The notes under the pieces: model-generated
Database searches by the model: none
Told to the model about the DNA's origin: nothing
The model's input: the letters and a program-made list of their open reading frames with translations, nothing else
Assembly: GCA_958450365.1 (NCBI GenBank)
Contig: CAUEEP010000724.1
Coordinates: forward strand, 1,024,001-1,088,000
Source: Mesorhabditis belari
Taxonomy: Eukaryota > Nematoda > Chromadorea > Rhabditida > Rhabditidae
Length of the DNA stretch: 64,000 bases
Direction: 5' to 3'
Shown here: in pieces, positions 40,505 through 52,107 of the stretch
How the letters are laid out: each line of letters opens with the position of its first letter
How positions within the stretch are numbered: the first letter of the stretch is position 1
Translations under genes and position numbers: made by a program

Positions 40505-41690
40505 AAAGTCTCAAAGTGCACGCAAAGAACATGTCAAAGACAGAAAATTGCTTCCCCAATCTCCCCCCGTTTCCACTATCATCTCGAGACCAAAAAATCA
40601 CTCAGCTGCCCCATCTCGTCTTTCATTTAGCCCTGGGAGAAGAAAACGAAAAAAATTGTCTCTACAAATTTCCTCATCGTCTCATTTCTTCTTTTGATGA
40701 GTCAGTTGGCCAATGTCTCGTGCCCATTTCAATCTTTTTTCACAAGTTGACGAGAAGTGTTCAGTTGTTTAGATCAAGAAAAAGTCAACCCCGTGATTCG
40801 GCACTTTTTGGCCTCATTCGGCAAAAAGCCCGTGATCTAGACACAAAAAAAGTGAACTTTAGTACTTTACGGTGAGAGCTAGACGAAATTTTGAGAGAAG
40901 TTTACTGATTGGTGTTAGACATGAGCAATACAAATCTAAAAATGATGAAACGGACCGCGTACTCGCGCGTAATCGAAGCAATCGAGGCTACAAAGGCTAC
41001 AAAGGCTATAAACCACTGTAACTTTCTTTAGCATTGTTATTTTTGAGTGTGCTTTTGTTCATTGCTTTTAATCAAGAACTACTAAAATCATCCTGTTTTC
41101 AATGGTAGACTTCTTCTATGTACTTTGTGCTCAAATGTGGTAAACACATTCACTCTAGCAAACGAGAAAGCCGATCATTTCCTTATTTTAACCACAAATT
41201 CTCCCGTAATCAGACTAAGTGTTTCCCCTCAAGAAAACACCCCAAGAATGGCTTTAAAAAGAGCCAGGAGAATCTTAATAAGTGGTACACAAAAAAGCGC
41301 CTGACTCGCCTTCTTTTCTTCTTTTCCTTTTCTTTTCCTTTTCTTTTCCTTTTCACCTCCAGACTCCACACTAGAAATTGTTTTGTTTTGTGTGTTGCCC
41401 CAGAAATTTCCACACCTTGTTTACTTCAGCAAAAATTATTTTCTGCTTTTTGATCGATTTCTGATCGTTTTCTTTTCGATCTTCAATAACATGTCTGTAA
41501 AATTTTTGTGATCATGTTTTAAGACTAAATTGGAAATGCTTTTTTGAAAATATTTATCAGAATCGGATATCGGAATCGGACATCGGAAACTGAGATCGGA
41601 AATTTGGTTTGATACATGAGTTGAGCAGCGTTTAACTGATTTACGATGAGGCTGGAAATCTCTAGGAGCCGTTTTCGAGGCTTGGTTGCC
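40505..41690. other. Region of higher complexity without assignable gene
   Basis: Contains a frame of about 119 codons from 40516 and a half copy of the GTACTTTGTGCTC MITE at 41117-41165. Splice borders are weak and no family is recognised. It is one of the few long stretches here not made of tandem repeats. Confidence 0.35.
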
Positions 41691-41694
41691 GTTC

Positions 41695-41830
41695 ACTGTG
41701 ATGGGAACGTATGGATCGAGAGCTTTGATGCTTCTGAGTATGGATGGAAAGCTTTGATGCTTCTGAGTATGCATGGAAAGCTTTGGTGTTTCTGAGTATG
41801 GATGGAGAGCTTTGATGCTTCTGAGCAGCT
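41695..41830. repeat. ~30-bp tandem repeat (GCTTTGATGCTTCTGAGTAT)
   Basis: Four units with CATGGAAA / GATGGAGA variants. Confidence 0.88.
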
Positions 41831-42799
41831 GTCTTTCTTCTGTTTTTCTGTCCTTGGCTTTCTTCGCCATTTGCTTTCTTCGCCATTTGCAGCATGATAG
41901 GTATTCTCTCAATGGTCTCGCGAAAATGAATTCACTTCTAAAGCCGGAGCTAAAGCTAAGCCAAATTCAAAAGAATTTGATTTCTAGTGGCTTCCCGAGT
42001 CGGCTCGATACTATATGACCGAAATCATCCGGAAAAATCATTAGGTCATCCGGAAAAAGCTTTAGCTACACTTATGGCTGGAACGATGAGGCTGGAATTG
42101 AACTTGGTACCAAAAATGGGTGAGGCTGGAATTGAACTTGGTACCAAAAACCAAAAACTCGCTTACGAACCACTCAGCCAAGCTCAGCCATGAGTACAAG
42201 CTTTCAGCTCAGCAATTCTCAAGAGCAATTTAGCCTTAGCCTTAGCTTTAGCCTTAACAAATTCACGACAATTCGATCAACCGATGGCATACTAATGACG
42301 ATTGTTTTTGGGGTTTTTAAAGGCTTTTTTTGATTTAACAGCAAACTAGGAGAGTTCGGAATCAGCATCTAAGACTCTAAAAGTTGCACTGGATCTCAAA
42401 TCGATTCTAATTTTAGACCATGCCTTGTAAGCCTATATAAAATTTCCATTTTTAGGAGTATTTTTCAAAAGCTAAAGCTCTTTTTTGTCTATTTTTAGCC
42501 CCACATGGAGAGGAGGCTAGATTGCGATCGTTATTACGCTGTGACCTTTTTTTTGTGTTCACAAAGGAGATGTCTGTTTTCGTTTTCGAAAGCTACTGAA
42601 AGTGTGTGTTTTCATTTTGAAAGCTGAAGAGTATATATGTTTTTCATATATTTCTAAACATAAAAAATTAGATATGTAAGTGGGTATTGATGTTGCATCA
42701 GTGTATTGCTCTACTTATTTTGAGTCATAGTACACAGCTATAGCACAGAAACTTTAGATATCTAGCAGGGTGTTGGGCTTAGGAATATATTCAAGGTAA

Positions 42800-43290
42800 T
42801 AAAGTAAAGTAAGGCTTAGGTTCGGCTTTGGCTTTGGCTTGGTTCAGGCTTAGGCTTGGCTTAGGCTTGGCTTTGGCTGGCTTTGGCTTGGCTTAGGCTT
42901 GGCTTAGGCTTGGCTTTGGCTGGCTTAGGCTTGGCTTTGGCTTAGCTTAGGCTTGGATTTGGCTTGGCTTAGGCTAGGCTTAGGCTTGGCTTAGGCTTTG
43001 GCTTAGCTTAGGCTTGGCTTTGGCTTGACTTAGGCTTGGCTTAGGCTTTGGCTTAGCTTAGGCTTGGCTTTGGCTTGGCTTAGGCTTGGCTTAGGCTTGG
43101 CTTAGGCTTGGCTTAGGCTTTGGCTTAACTTAGGCTTGGCTTTGGCTTAGCTTAGGCTTAGGCTTGGCTTAGGCTTTGGCTTAGCTTAGGCTTGGCTTTG
43201 GCTTAGCTTAGGCTTGGATTTGGCTTGGCTTAGGCATAGGCTTAGGCTTGGCTTAGGCTTTGGCTTAGGCTTAGGTTTTGCCTTGCTTTG
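42800..43290. repeat. Degenerate TTAGGC-type array (GGCTTAGGCTTGGCTTTGGC)
   Basis: About 490 bp of GGCTTA, GGCTTG and GGCTTT hexamers with occasional indels. TTAGGC is one of the main units; the others differ by one base. Confidence 0.92.
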
Positions 43291-43303
43291 GCTGAGAAAG
43301 ATT

Positions 43304-43378
43304 TCCGAAGTGGGGATTGAACCCTTGATCTTTTGCTTTCCAGGCAGATGCTCTGGCACTGAGCTATCCGTTATCTAG
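43304..43378 (-). tRNA. tRNA-like sequence, probably pseudogene or SINE head
   Basis: On minus: GGATAGCTCAGTGCCAGAGC (D arm), CTGCCTGGAAAGCA (anticodon arm), GGGTTCAATCCCC (T arm). The spacing is nearly tRNA-like, but the acceptor strands do not pair and a long variable arm expected for a GGA (Ser) anticodon is absent. Confidence 0.45.
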
Positions 43379-44336
43379 GCCAGAGAGGAAAGAGGTAATT
43401 GAAAGAGAAGAGGCAGGAAGAACAAAGTTAAACATATAGCCAGAAAAGCAAACAACTTACAATCAATTAGAATTCATTTTAATTTAAGAAATTCAAACCC
43501 AAAATTTCAAGATAAGACAAGAATAAGACAAGAACAAGATAAGACGTCCAGAATAGAAGTTAAAGCAAATTACTGTATCGTAGTGGTGTAGCTTCGACAT
43601 ATATCCAGGCTAACCAGCTGGCTATCATAAAGTCATTAGTCTAGGGGTCACTCACCCATCGGTCACACTCTTTCTCCATAAACCAAACAAAGAACAAGGA
43701 CGGGTCATCGGGTTTCCAGGACAGAGAAAAGATTTTAATCGGCCATCTGCCACAAGAGCCCGGTCAGGATGCCAAGCGGTGGCCTGGGTGTGGAGAATGC
43801 ATAAAATGGAGAAGGAGAATGGATCAGTTGTGTAGTTTATAAGCTTACGCCAGTTTATAAGCTTTTTTAGCGTCATATCCTTGTTGAATAGTACTTTTAA
43901 AGTAAAATACAAGTTTGTTTGAAGAAATCCTTTTCTAGATGAAAATATTATCTGTTAGAAGTCTGAAGAAAGTGTCAAAAAAGACAAATCTCCGGCGAGA
44001 GCTCATTTGCTCCGTCTTGAGCTCATTCTAGAGCTTGTAAAATGAGTTTTATAAGTCCAATCGCGAAGTTCTTCGTAGATAAATGACGCCAAGATGAAGG
44101 GCTTTATTTTCCTGAATAACATTTGTCACTTTTGGAATAAGGCAGCCGTTTTCCAGGAACTTTTCCAAAAAAGGTATCACCATAATTCGAATTCATCCTG
44201 TAGTTTAGTTTATCTTTGCTTTTTCACCAAATTATCATAAAACAGTAACGACTACGCGACTCTACGCCGAAAACTGGCACTTATGCTTAAATTGCTCAGG
44301 TTTTTCAACCCCTTTCACCTTTTTCAACCAGCCATG

Positions 44337-44577
44337 TTAACTTCTCTTTTCCAATCGGTTTGCCGTTGGCAATCTACGAATTTCGCTCGTATCTTGACCA
44401 GGTTTGTTTGAAAAGATTTGCTTTTGCTTTCATTCGATAGAAAATTTCATTTCAAGTCGTATGAAAGGAAATTCAACGTTTTTCAAATAAAAACAGTTAA
44501 GAAACGAGCTAAGAAACGAGCAAAATAAGTAGGTTGCCAACGGCAAACGGCTCGAAAAAGGGGCGGAGTTAAAATGC
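44337..44577. mobile_element. Palindromic MITE, copy 1 of 2
   Basis: Left end has TTTGCCGTTGGCAATCTACG, right end the inverse TTGCCAACGGCAAACGG. Internal arms carry GTTTGTTTGAAAA and CAACGTTTTTCAAATAAA. About 240 bp. Confidence 0.8.
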
Positions 44578-44704
44578 CTGCTTTCAGTAGCCAAACCATT
44601 GTGCTCAAAGATTCCTACCCAAACTTCTAATCTTCTAACCCTAAGCCTAAGCCTGAGCCTAAACCAAGCCAGTGCTGTTCTAGGTAGTGTTTGGCTCACC
44701 CATA

Positions 44705-44935
44705 TTAACTCCGCCTCTTTTTCGGTCCGTTTGCCATTGGCAATCTACTTATTTTGCTCGTATCTTAGTCAGGTTTGTTTGAAAAACGTTGAATTTGCTT
44801 TCATTCGACTTGAAATGAAATTTTCTATCAAATGAAAGCAAATTCAACGTTTTTCAAATAAACACAGCTAAGAAACGAGCAAAATAAGTGGATTGCCAAC
44901 AGTAAACGGATCGAAAAAGGGGTGGAGTTAAAATG
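44705..44935. mobile_element. Palindromic MITE, copy 2 of 2
   Basis: TTAACTCCGCCTCTTTTTCG and its inverse CGAAAAAGGGGTGGAGTTAA delimit it. The interior is nearly identical to the copy 130 bp upstream. The gap between them (44578-44704) holds CCTAAGCCTAAGCCTGAGCC, telomere-like hexamers. Confidence 0.85.
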
Positions 44936-44944
44936 GTTGCTTTC

Positions 44945-45425
44945 ATTAGTATATAAAGCACAGTTTCACAAGATCGAACGGTTCACAATCTTTACTTGAA
45001 GATACAGTCATTCAAGCACTCTGGCATGTTTCAACTCTTGGATGTTCAACCTTTGCATGTTCAATTTTGGATGTTGAGGAATGAACTTTAACTAGAGATA
45101 GTGTAGATCTTCATAAGATTTTCTTTTGCCTCATTTTTTTAACCCTTTCAAACCCCTTTTACCCATTGCACCCTAGCACGCGCATCACAAGATCTCACGA
45201 ATCGATATCGTTGGTGTCTCTGTTCCTTTCTCTGTCGATTCTTTTCTTTTCCTCCCTTTCCTTTTCCCTTTCTCTAAACAAGGCGTGACCGGTCTTTCCC
45301 CTAAAGGGATGTGAAAAGAAAAGAAAGAAAGAGCTGTTCTCTCAAGAGGAAAAATCGAACGAGAGTCGCCCAACTATTACTGTTTTCGACAAAAATTAGA
45401 AAACAATTTCTCTCAAATTTTCGTT
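44945..45425. other. No gene recognised
   Basis: Nothing with splice borders; C/T-rich stretch around 45220-45275. Confidence 0.4.
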
Positions 45426-45529
45426 GACCTGTGATTGGCAGAGATCAAGATATTTTCCCTTTTTTTGCTGTATTTTTAGATTTCCGGATCAAAATAGGTG
45501 ATCGGATAAGAGATCGTGGTCTGAAAGCC

Positions 45530-45705
45530 TGGAAATCGTACAATGTACTGCCTGGAAATCGTACAATGCACTGCCTGGAAATTGTACAATGTACTGCCTG
45601 GAAATTGTACAATGTACTGCCTGGAAATTGTACAATGCACTGCCTGGAAATCGTACAATGTACTGCCTGGAAATCGTACAATGCACTGCCTGGAAATCGT
45701 ACAAT
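45530..45705. repeat. 23-bp tandem array
   Basis: Seven to eight units, each GGAAATCGTACAATGTACTG plus three bases. TGTACAATTT/GTACAATGTAC gives each unit a small palindrome. Confidence 0.93.
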
Positions 45706-45854
45706 GGTTGAAAACTTTGCAAACCATTTCGCTTTGCCTTTTTGAATAAGAGTTAGAAACTAATGAATCGAGCTTTATGTAAAAAGTATGACTTTAAACG
45801 TTAGCTAAACAACGATTGGAACACTAGAGGAGTACTTTAAAGATTATCGGATAT

Positions 45855-46055
45855 TTGCCAAAGCGGCGGGGCGCTTATGCCCCACCTTCTATACGCGCCC
45901 CACCGCTTTGCCATTGGCTAACTTTGAGCTCAAATATCTTGGTGTTGGGCTGTTCAATTTAAATATTCTTGATATCATTAGATGCGCCAAGTCTTTCTCT
46001 GTAGATTGGTACAAGAACTATTTAAATTGAACAATTCAAAGCCAAGATCTTTAGA
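45855..46055. mobile_element. Palindromic MITE, family with 16084-16243
   Basis: Contains GGCTAACTTTGAGCTCAAAT and AGATGCGCCAAGTCTTTCTC, as in the first copy, with a decayed right arm. It is preceded by a GC-rich hairpin (GCGGCGGGGCG ... CGCCCCACCGC), which the first copy replaces with the 13-bp array. Confidence 0.75.
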
Positions 46056-46235
46056 TTACTTTAGCTTTACTTTAGCTTTACGTCAGCTATTCTTTAGCTG
46101 TACTTTAGCTTTACTTTAGTTGTACTTTAGCTTTACTTTAGTTGTACTTTAGCTTTACTTTAGCTTTCCTTTAGCTTTCCTTTAGCTTTACTTTAGGTGT
46201 ACTTTAGCTTGACTTTAGCTTTACTTTAACTTTAT
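46056..46235. repeat. ~12-bp array (CTTTAGCTTTA / CTTTAGTTGTA)
   Basis: About 15 degenerate units starting exactly at the decayed MITE arm. Confidence 0.9.
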
Positions 46236-46239
46236 TTCA

Positions 46240-46480
46240 AAACATCTGCATTTTCGAGTCATTTCAAGTAATTTCAAGTGTTTTCAAGTGTTTCTCTGTA
46301 GCAATGGCATGTGCATTTTCAAAATTTCCATCTGAATTTGCCTAGCCAGGGCCTGAGCCTAAGCCGAGCATGAGCCTAAGCCTGAGCCTGAGCCTTAGCT
46401 TTCCTTTAGCTTTATTTCAAAACATCTGCGTTTTCGAGTCATTTCAAGTGTTTCTCTGTAGCAATGGCATGTGCATTTTC
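46240..46480. repeat. Direct duplication
   Basis: TTTATTTCAAAACATCTGC to GCATGTGCATTTTC occurs at 46230-46322 and again at 46407-46480, separated by CCTGAGCCTAAGCC-type hexamers. Confidence 0.8.
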
Positions 46481-47280
46481 AGAATTTCCACACAAAAAAT
46501 ACTTGTCAAGCCTTTATGTTCACTTGCAAGAGCTATATATAGCCATCTTTGCTTCCCAAATATCTCAAGTTTACAATTTACAAGAAAAAATATAAACAAA
46601 AAAAAAAAGGATAACTCTAGCAGATCCGTAAGTGACCAAAATTAAATACCGTATTGGAAAAAAGAAAAAAGAAAATAAACAACAAAAAGATAACAATAAA
46701 CCGTGATGTTGAGGTCAAAAAAATAATCGAAATTCGGGAAGAAAAAAAAGAAAAATATCAAATTCAAGAATAGCACAGCTTTTTTTTTTATATGGTGAGT
46801 AGAGGAGTTGAAAAGTTTTGTGTTTTCTCGAAGGAAAGACGGGAATAGCTAAGTTTTTCAACAACCTTAAGGCAATGGCCAGGGGTAGGCTATTCTAGAG
46901 AACGCTTAGAGTCCTTGTAGAATCTATAGCATTCAAGAAAACGCTTAGAGTCCTTGCACAATCCATAGCCTAAACCCTTGGCCATCCTTGCGTATCATTA
47001 AGCACATACGCACATCATTAAGCATCTATATACAGTCGGTTTTTTTTTTCAAATTTTTGTACACATTTTCTTGGGACTTGTTGAGGATCATTGGGAAATT
47101 ACGAATTACAAAAAAATGATAATTTACCAGTCATTTTTACAATGGGCTGCTATAGGCTAAGGAAGAAAGCCCGTAAAGAAAAACATAAGCATAGTTATAA
47201 GGGCCAGATTGGGATCTTGGATGGAAAGAGCAGCGAGAAGACACGGGAGATTTGGGTAAACTATTGGATTACTATAGAAT
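46480..47280. other. No gene recognised
   Basis: A/T homopolymer-rich; short duplication around TTAGAGTCCTTG (46907-46950). Confidence 0.4.
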
Positions 47281-47284
47281 TGGA

Positions 47285-47880
47285 AATATTGGATTGGGTC
47301 CATTGGATTGGGTCCATTGGATTGAGTCCATTGGATTGGGACCATTGGATTGGGTCCAAGTACTGGGGCGGGACCGTCTGTGCCGTCTTCCCATTTGGTC
47401 CACCGTATGACCGGGAATTGTGAGGCCCGGTGCACCGCCCGCGAGTAGCTTTTGCCCAGTTTAGCGAGCTCTAGATACTTTTGACCGGCTACAATAGCCT
47501 GGCCTTTTTCCAGGGTACTTTTGCACTGAACTTGTAGAGGTTTAGGCAGTTCCTAGCCAACTACAGGTCAAATGTGGCCTGTAGAAGTCAGGGAAAGCTC
47601 CTAGCTATCTACAGATCTACAGATCTAGAGTTGTAGAGGAGAAGGCAGCTCCTAGCCAACTACAGGTCCAGTAAGAACTTGTAGAGGTCAGGGTGAGCTA
47701 AAGCCAAAGCCAAAGCCCAGCCTAAGCCTTCTTCAAGTCCAGGATTAGTACCCTAGTATAAATATCTCAGCCCTAGAAAATTAAGATAAAACAGATGACA
47801 GCTAAAAGTCGATGGTGGGATGACCGCCAACCGGGGGCTTCCATTTGGTCCACCGTATGACCGGAAGTGCGAGGCCGGAC
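47285..47880. repeat. ATTGGATTGGGTCC array and a duplicated 40-bp block
   Basis: Five units of 14 bp at 47287-47357. Then CATTTGGTCCACCGTATGAC occurs at 47391 and again at 47842, both followed by GAGGCC, in different surroundings. The origin of the block is unknown. Confidence 0.75.
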
Positions 47881-48149
47881 TGTCACCAAACCACCACAAA
47901 CGATTTTGGTCAATCAAAAAAAGAAATCGATAGAGAAAAGTGAGCAAAATGGTGAGCGAATTGGGGTACCTATTGGAGTTGCTGAGTTGGAGTGAAGGCA
48001 CTTCATTGGGGACAAATGTCCAGGCTCTTCTCTAGCGATCCATTGGAAACATTGGAAAGTTGTGCTTCTTGTGCTTCTGCTGCGTTCGAGGACAGAATTT
48101 GAGGAGTGTGGGATCTAGAATAGAAAGATTTGATAAAGGTTTTTAAACT

Positions 48150-48345
48150 GGATAAGTTTTAGAGCTAGAGATCTAGCTTGGATTGTTTTAGCTCTAGGTT
48201 TAGATCTAGTTTTAGCTCTAGGTTTAGATCTAGGTTTAGATCTAGGTTTAGATCTAGAAGCTGATCTAGAAGCTGATCTAGAAGCTGATCTAGAAGCTGA
48301 TCTAGAAGTTGATCTAGAAGCTGATCTAGAAGTTGATCTAGAGCC
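48150..48345. repeat. GATCTAGAAGCT array
   Basis: GTTTAGATCTAG units change into GATCTAGAAGCT units. AGATCT and CTAG palindromes are frequent. Confidence 0.92.
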
Positions 48346-48679
48346 CAGCTAAGAGCTGAATGAACTCTAGAACACTGGAAATCATTCCCAGCTATACTAC
48401 AGCTGTACTTGTTGTCTAAGGTTTCTAATTGCTTAAATACTGGGTTTAAACAAGTCGAAGAATGGCTATACTAAAATCGTGCTGTACTTTGAAAGCACTT
48501 GCAAAGCTCTAGCTAAACTATCTAACACATATTTAGCTAAACCATTACTCACCAAGATATTCGGATCCTCGTCACATCCGGTTTTTGATCTCAATGCGGA
48601 CCGGTATGTACAGATAAAGGCCGAGTCGAAAAGCTCCAATAAACTTGTAGAGAAAACAAGTTAGATATCGAAAATATAG

Positions 48680-48900
48680 TGGAGAGACATCAAGGCCGGG
48701 GGTTGAGCTTCCCCTCACCAAACACATCAATACATGGTGGTGAAGAAGTGAGAAGAAAAGGGGAGTGAGCTGTCTGTGCCTTTCGGGCAGTCGCCTATAT
48801 ACCTCGAGGGGGGCGGGGTTTCGAAGGGGACCTGGGGGTGCAGAGGAGCGCCGCGTCCTCCCCCCAGCCTCTTCCCAGCGCTCAGCCTCTCTGCTCAGCT
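48680..48900. other. GC-rich island, unassigned
   Basis: Around 48780-48880 the sequence is clearly richer in G and C than its flanks, with GGGGGGCGGGGTTTCG and CGCCGCGTCCTCCCCC. It could be part of a structured RNA or a transposon remnant. I recognise no family. Confidence 0.35.
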
Positions 48901-48984
48901 ATAGTTTTTCTCTAATCTTCTTCATTCTTTCTGTATCTAACCATTCATTTATCAACCTGGGTCTACTGTGCCTCAGAGCGGTTC

Positions 48985-49395
48985 TTCTCTCCATTTTCTC
49001 TATCCATTCTTCTCTCCATTTTCTCTATCCATTCTTCTCTCCATTTTCTCCAATATCTAACCTTTCATCCATCTAAATCTTCCCTTTTGCCCTAAATCTT
49101 TACTTTGTCTTTTTCCACTTTCTCTAGCTTCCATCTACCAATCTATCGCTGCACTTTTTCTCTAAGATCTCTCAATTCTCTAGATATTCTATTCCTTGCC
49201 AAATCTAGATCTCTCCATTAGCCTTATATTTAGATCTTTTGATCAATCTTTTATCTAAACTATAACTATCTGAACTTTCCAATCTTTTCCTCTCCTTTCC
49301 TCTCCTTTCCTCTCCTTTCCTCTCCTTTCCTCTCCTTTCCTCTCCTTTCCTCTCCTTTCCTCTCCTTTCCTCTCCTTTCCTCTCCTTCCCCACTC
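48985..49395. repeat. Pyrimidine-rich region with TCCTTTCCTC array
   Basis: Eleven perfect 10-bp units at 49287-49387, preceded by CCATTCTTCTCTCCATTTTC repeats (48990-49050). Confidence 0.93.
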
Positions 49396-50100
49396 TCTCT
49401 AAACTCTTCTTCTTCCAAAACTTTCTCTATCTTCATTCTATCTCCATCTCTCCATCTCTGTGTTTTCTAAAATTGCACTATTTCTTGTACAATTCCCCTT
49501 TTCCTATATCTAAACCTTGAATTTCTCGATTCTCTATATCTCGAAAACTTTCGAAAGTTCCCGGTTGACCTGCTCTTGAAGGAAGTGAAAAAACGAGAAA
49601 AGACACGAAAAAAAAAGCCGTTAGCAAGATTTTCGAATGGTTTTCGAATGTAATCAGCCCATTCTTTTCGAAAAATTTTCACTTTAAACGAAACTTTTCG
49701 CCAAAGGCTAGTCTAGAGACGATTCGGGAAATGCGATCATCATTTTTGACAAAAGGTTTCGAATTTTCGATTCATTACGTAAAACTTTCGAATATTTTGT
49801 ATTATCTAACATCAAATTAAAATCTTTTATACAAAAAGAGCTTATCGTTAGCGGCTAAAGTCTTGCCAAAGGCTTGCCAAAGTCTTGCTAAAGTTCTACG
49901 CTAGTAAACTGATCTAAACTGTTCGAAACTGTTCGAAACTGGATCGAAACTTGACCCAGTTTAAACCCTAGAATAAAATAATGCTAGATCTTTCACTTTT
50001 ACCGTTTTAATTTCATTTTCAATGTTAACTTAATAGTTAACTTTTATTAATTATCTAGAAAAAGGCCCGTTTCTAACTAGGTTCCAATCTGTTGCCCAGG

Positions 50101-50285
50101 CTGGCCGTATTTTGACCAATCAAGCTAAAACTTCTTTAGAAAACTTTAGAATATATTGTAGTTGTTCTGATTCAAAACAAATTTTTAAAAAACCAAAGTT
50201 GAGTGACAGTATGGGCGGTCGAACCCGGGTTGTGTGGGCCGTAGACCAGCGTGCTCGCGGCTGCACTATGGTGACAAGCTTCCAG
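50101..50285 (-). mobile_element. tRNA-derived SINE, copy without tail
   Basis: tRNA-like head on minus at about 50215-50277 (AGCGTGCT, GTCTACGGCCCAC, GGTTCGACCGCCC). The body on plus contains GGCCGTATTTTGACCAA and GAATATATTGTAGTTG, as in the 56627 copy. Confidence 0.75.
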
Positions 50286-50374
50286 GCAGAAAAACTCGCG
50301 GTTAAGTGGGTCTTTCGGCTATCAAATTGATATATATGAGAGGTAGTTTATCAGACACAGTAGAGAGGTTTCGG

Positions 50375-50480
50375 GTAGGGTCGAGTCGAGTCGAGTCGAC
50401 CTGAAACGACCCGGCCCGATCAGATTCGACCCGGCCCCGCCCAGCCCAATCCGACCCGACCCGGCCCGGTCCGACCCGAT
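50375..50480. repeat. GAGTC / GACCCGGCCC short repeats
   Basis: Four GTCGA units then GACCCGGCCC-type units. Confidence 0.75.
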
Positions 50481-50544
50481 TGCCTATGTCTAAGACACAG
50501 TAACCTAAGATCTACGGTATTTTAATGTACTTCTTTAGTTGCAG

Positions 50545-51415
50545 ATATTAGGGCTTAGATATTAGATCTTAGAGCTTAGATCTTAGGGCTTAGATCTTAG
50601 AGCTTAGATCTTAGGGCTTAGATCTTAGAGGCTTAGAGCTTAGAGCTTAGATATTAGAGCTTAGATATTAGAGCTTAGATCTTAGAGCTTAGATATTAGA
50701 GCTTAGATATTAGAGCTTAGATCTTAGAGCTTAGATATTAGAGCTTAGATCTTAGGGCTTAGATCTTAGGGCTTAGAGCTTAGAGCTTAGATATTAGAGC
50801 TTAGATCTTAGGGCTTAGATCTTAGAGCTTAGATATTAGAGCTTAGATCTTAGAGCTTAGATCTTAGAGCTTAGATATTAGAGCTTAGATATTAGAGCTT
50901 AGATCTTAGAGCTTAGAGCTTAGAGCTTAGATCTTAGAGCTTAGAGCTTAGAGCTTAGATCTTAGAGCTTAGATATTAGAGCTTAGATCTTAGAGCTTAG
51001 ATATTAGAGCTTAGATATTGGGCTTAGATCTTGGAGCTTAGATATTGGGGCTTGGATCTTGGGGCTTAGAGCTTAGAGCTTAGATCTTAGGCTTAGATAT
51101 TGGGGCTAGATCTTGGGCTTAGAGCTTAGGCTAGATCTTAGAGCTTAGGGCTTAGGCTTAGATCTTGGCTTGGATATTAGGCTTGGATCTTAGGGCTTGG
51201 ATATTGGAGCAGTTGGCTTAGATCTTGGGGCTTGGATTTGGGCTTAGATCTTAGAGCTTAGAGCTTAGAGCTTAGATCTTAGAGCTTAGATATTAGAGCT
51301 TAGATCTTAGAGCTTAGGGCTTAGAGCTTAGAGCTTAGATATTAGAGCTTAGATCTTAGGGCTTAGATATTAGGGCTTAGATATTAGATCTTAGATCTTA
51401 GATAGATCTATTAGA
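50545..51415. repeat. 870-bp array of TTAGAGCTTAGATC / TTAGATATTAGAGC units
   Basis: Built from TTAGAGC, TTAGATC, TTAGATA and TTAGGGC heptamers. The middle (51020-51240) is more degenerate, with GGGGCTTGGATC variants. AGCTTAGATCT gives many short palindromes. Confidence 0.95.
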
Positions 51416-51419
51416 TATT

Positions 51420-52090
51420 ATCCGAGTATTTGCTAGTAGCCAGTGTTTCTTTGTTTGATCCAGCCCGTAATCTGGACTCATTCTAGTGCAACAAGGCTTG
51501 TAATTTGATTTAAATTCATTTAAAATATAAAATTTCTTTAGATATGATTTTATCTAGGTAATTTTATAGATCAAAGTATCAAAAACCCAGAGCTTTTCCC
51601 TGCAAAGTTGTAGTTTTCGGCAAGAAAAAGAAACCCTTGCAAAGCTTTGTTATCAACAAGGGTTTGTTTTGTACAACAAGGATTTGTTTTGTAAATGTTG
51701 TGTTTCGTAAAGCTTTTTGTTTCTAGAAAAGCTGACAAATTGGAGTTGCGTCATGGTGATTGTTTAGAAGAGAATTTGGCGGACAAAACTGAGTTGGCAG
51801 TGATGAGTCATCGCAAAGCGCTACCCTCTTTTTCTCAAACTTTGTGCTCTTGTGATTTTGACATCATATTACTCATAGTATGCTTTTAGATCCTTTATTA
51901 TCGCCTATTTAATCGCTTTTCGGTTTACTTTCAGCTTGAATACATAAAAAATATTCTAGCGTACTTGTTTCTGCACTTTGCCTAAAGAAAATGAAGAATT
52001 TGAGTCGGATTTGAGCGAAAAGTACACAAAAATCGTAGCTCCAGATCGATTTATAGTGATTTTTAGTGGATTGGTTTATCAGTTCTCATT
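51420..52090. other. No gene recognised
   Basis: Contains a half copy of the palindromic MITE near 51945-52030 (TTTCTGCACTTTGCC ... GCGAAAAGTAC). Nothing else. Confidence 0.4.
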
Positions 52091-52107
52091 CTAAGAGTGT
52101 ATTTTGA

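Noticed and set aside
40516..40875. 119-codon plus frame
   Set aside because: Complexity is normal, but there is no recognisable domain, no clear upstream promoter or splice context, and codon usage looks random.
41436..41912. 158-codon minus frame
   Set aside because: Its centre is a 30-bp tandem repeat and the rest has no recognisable feature.
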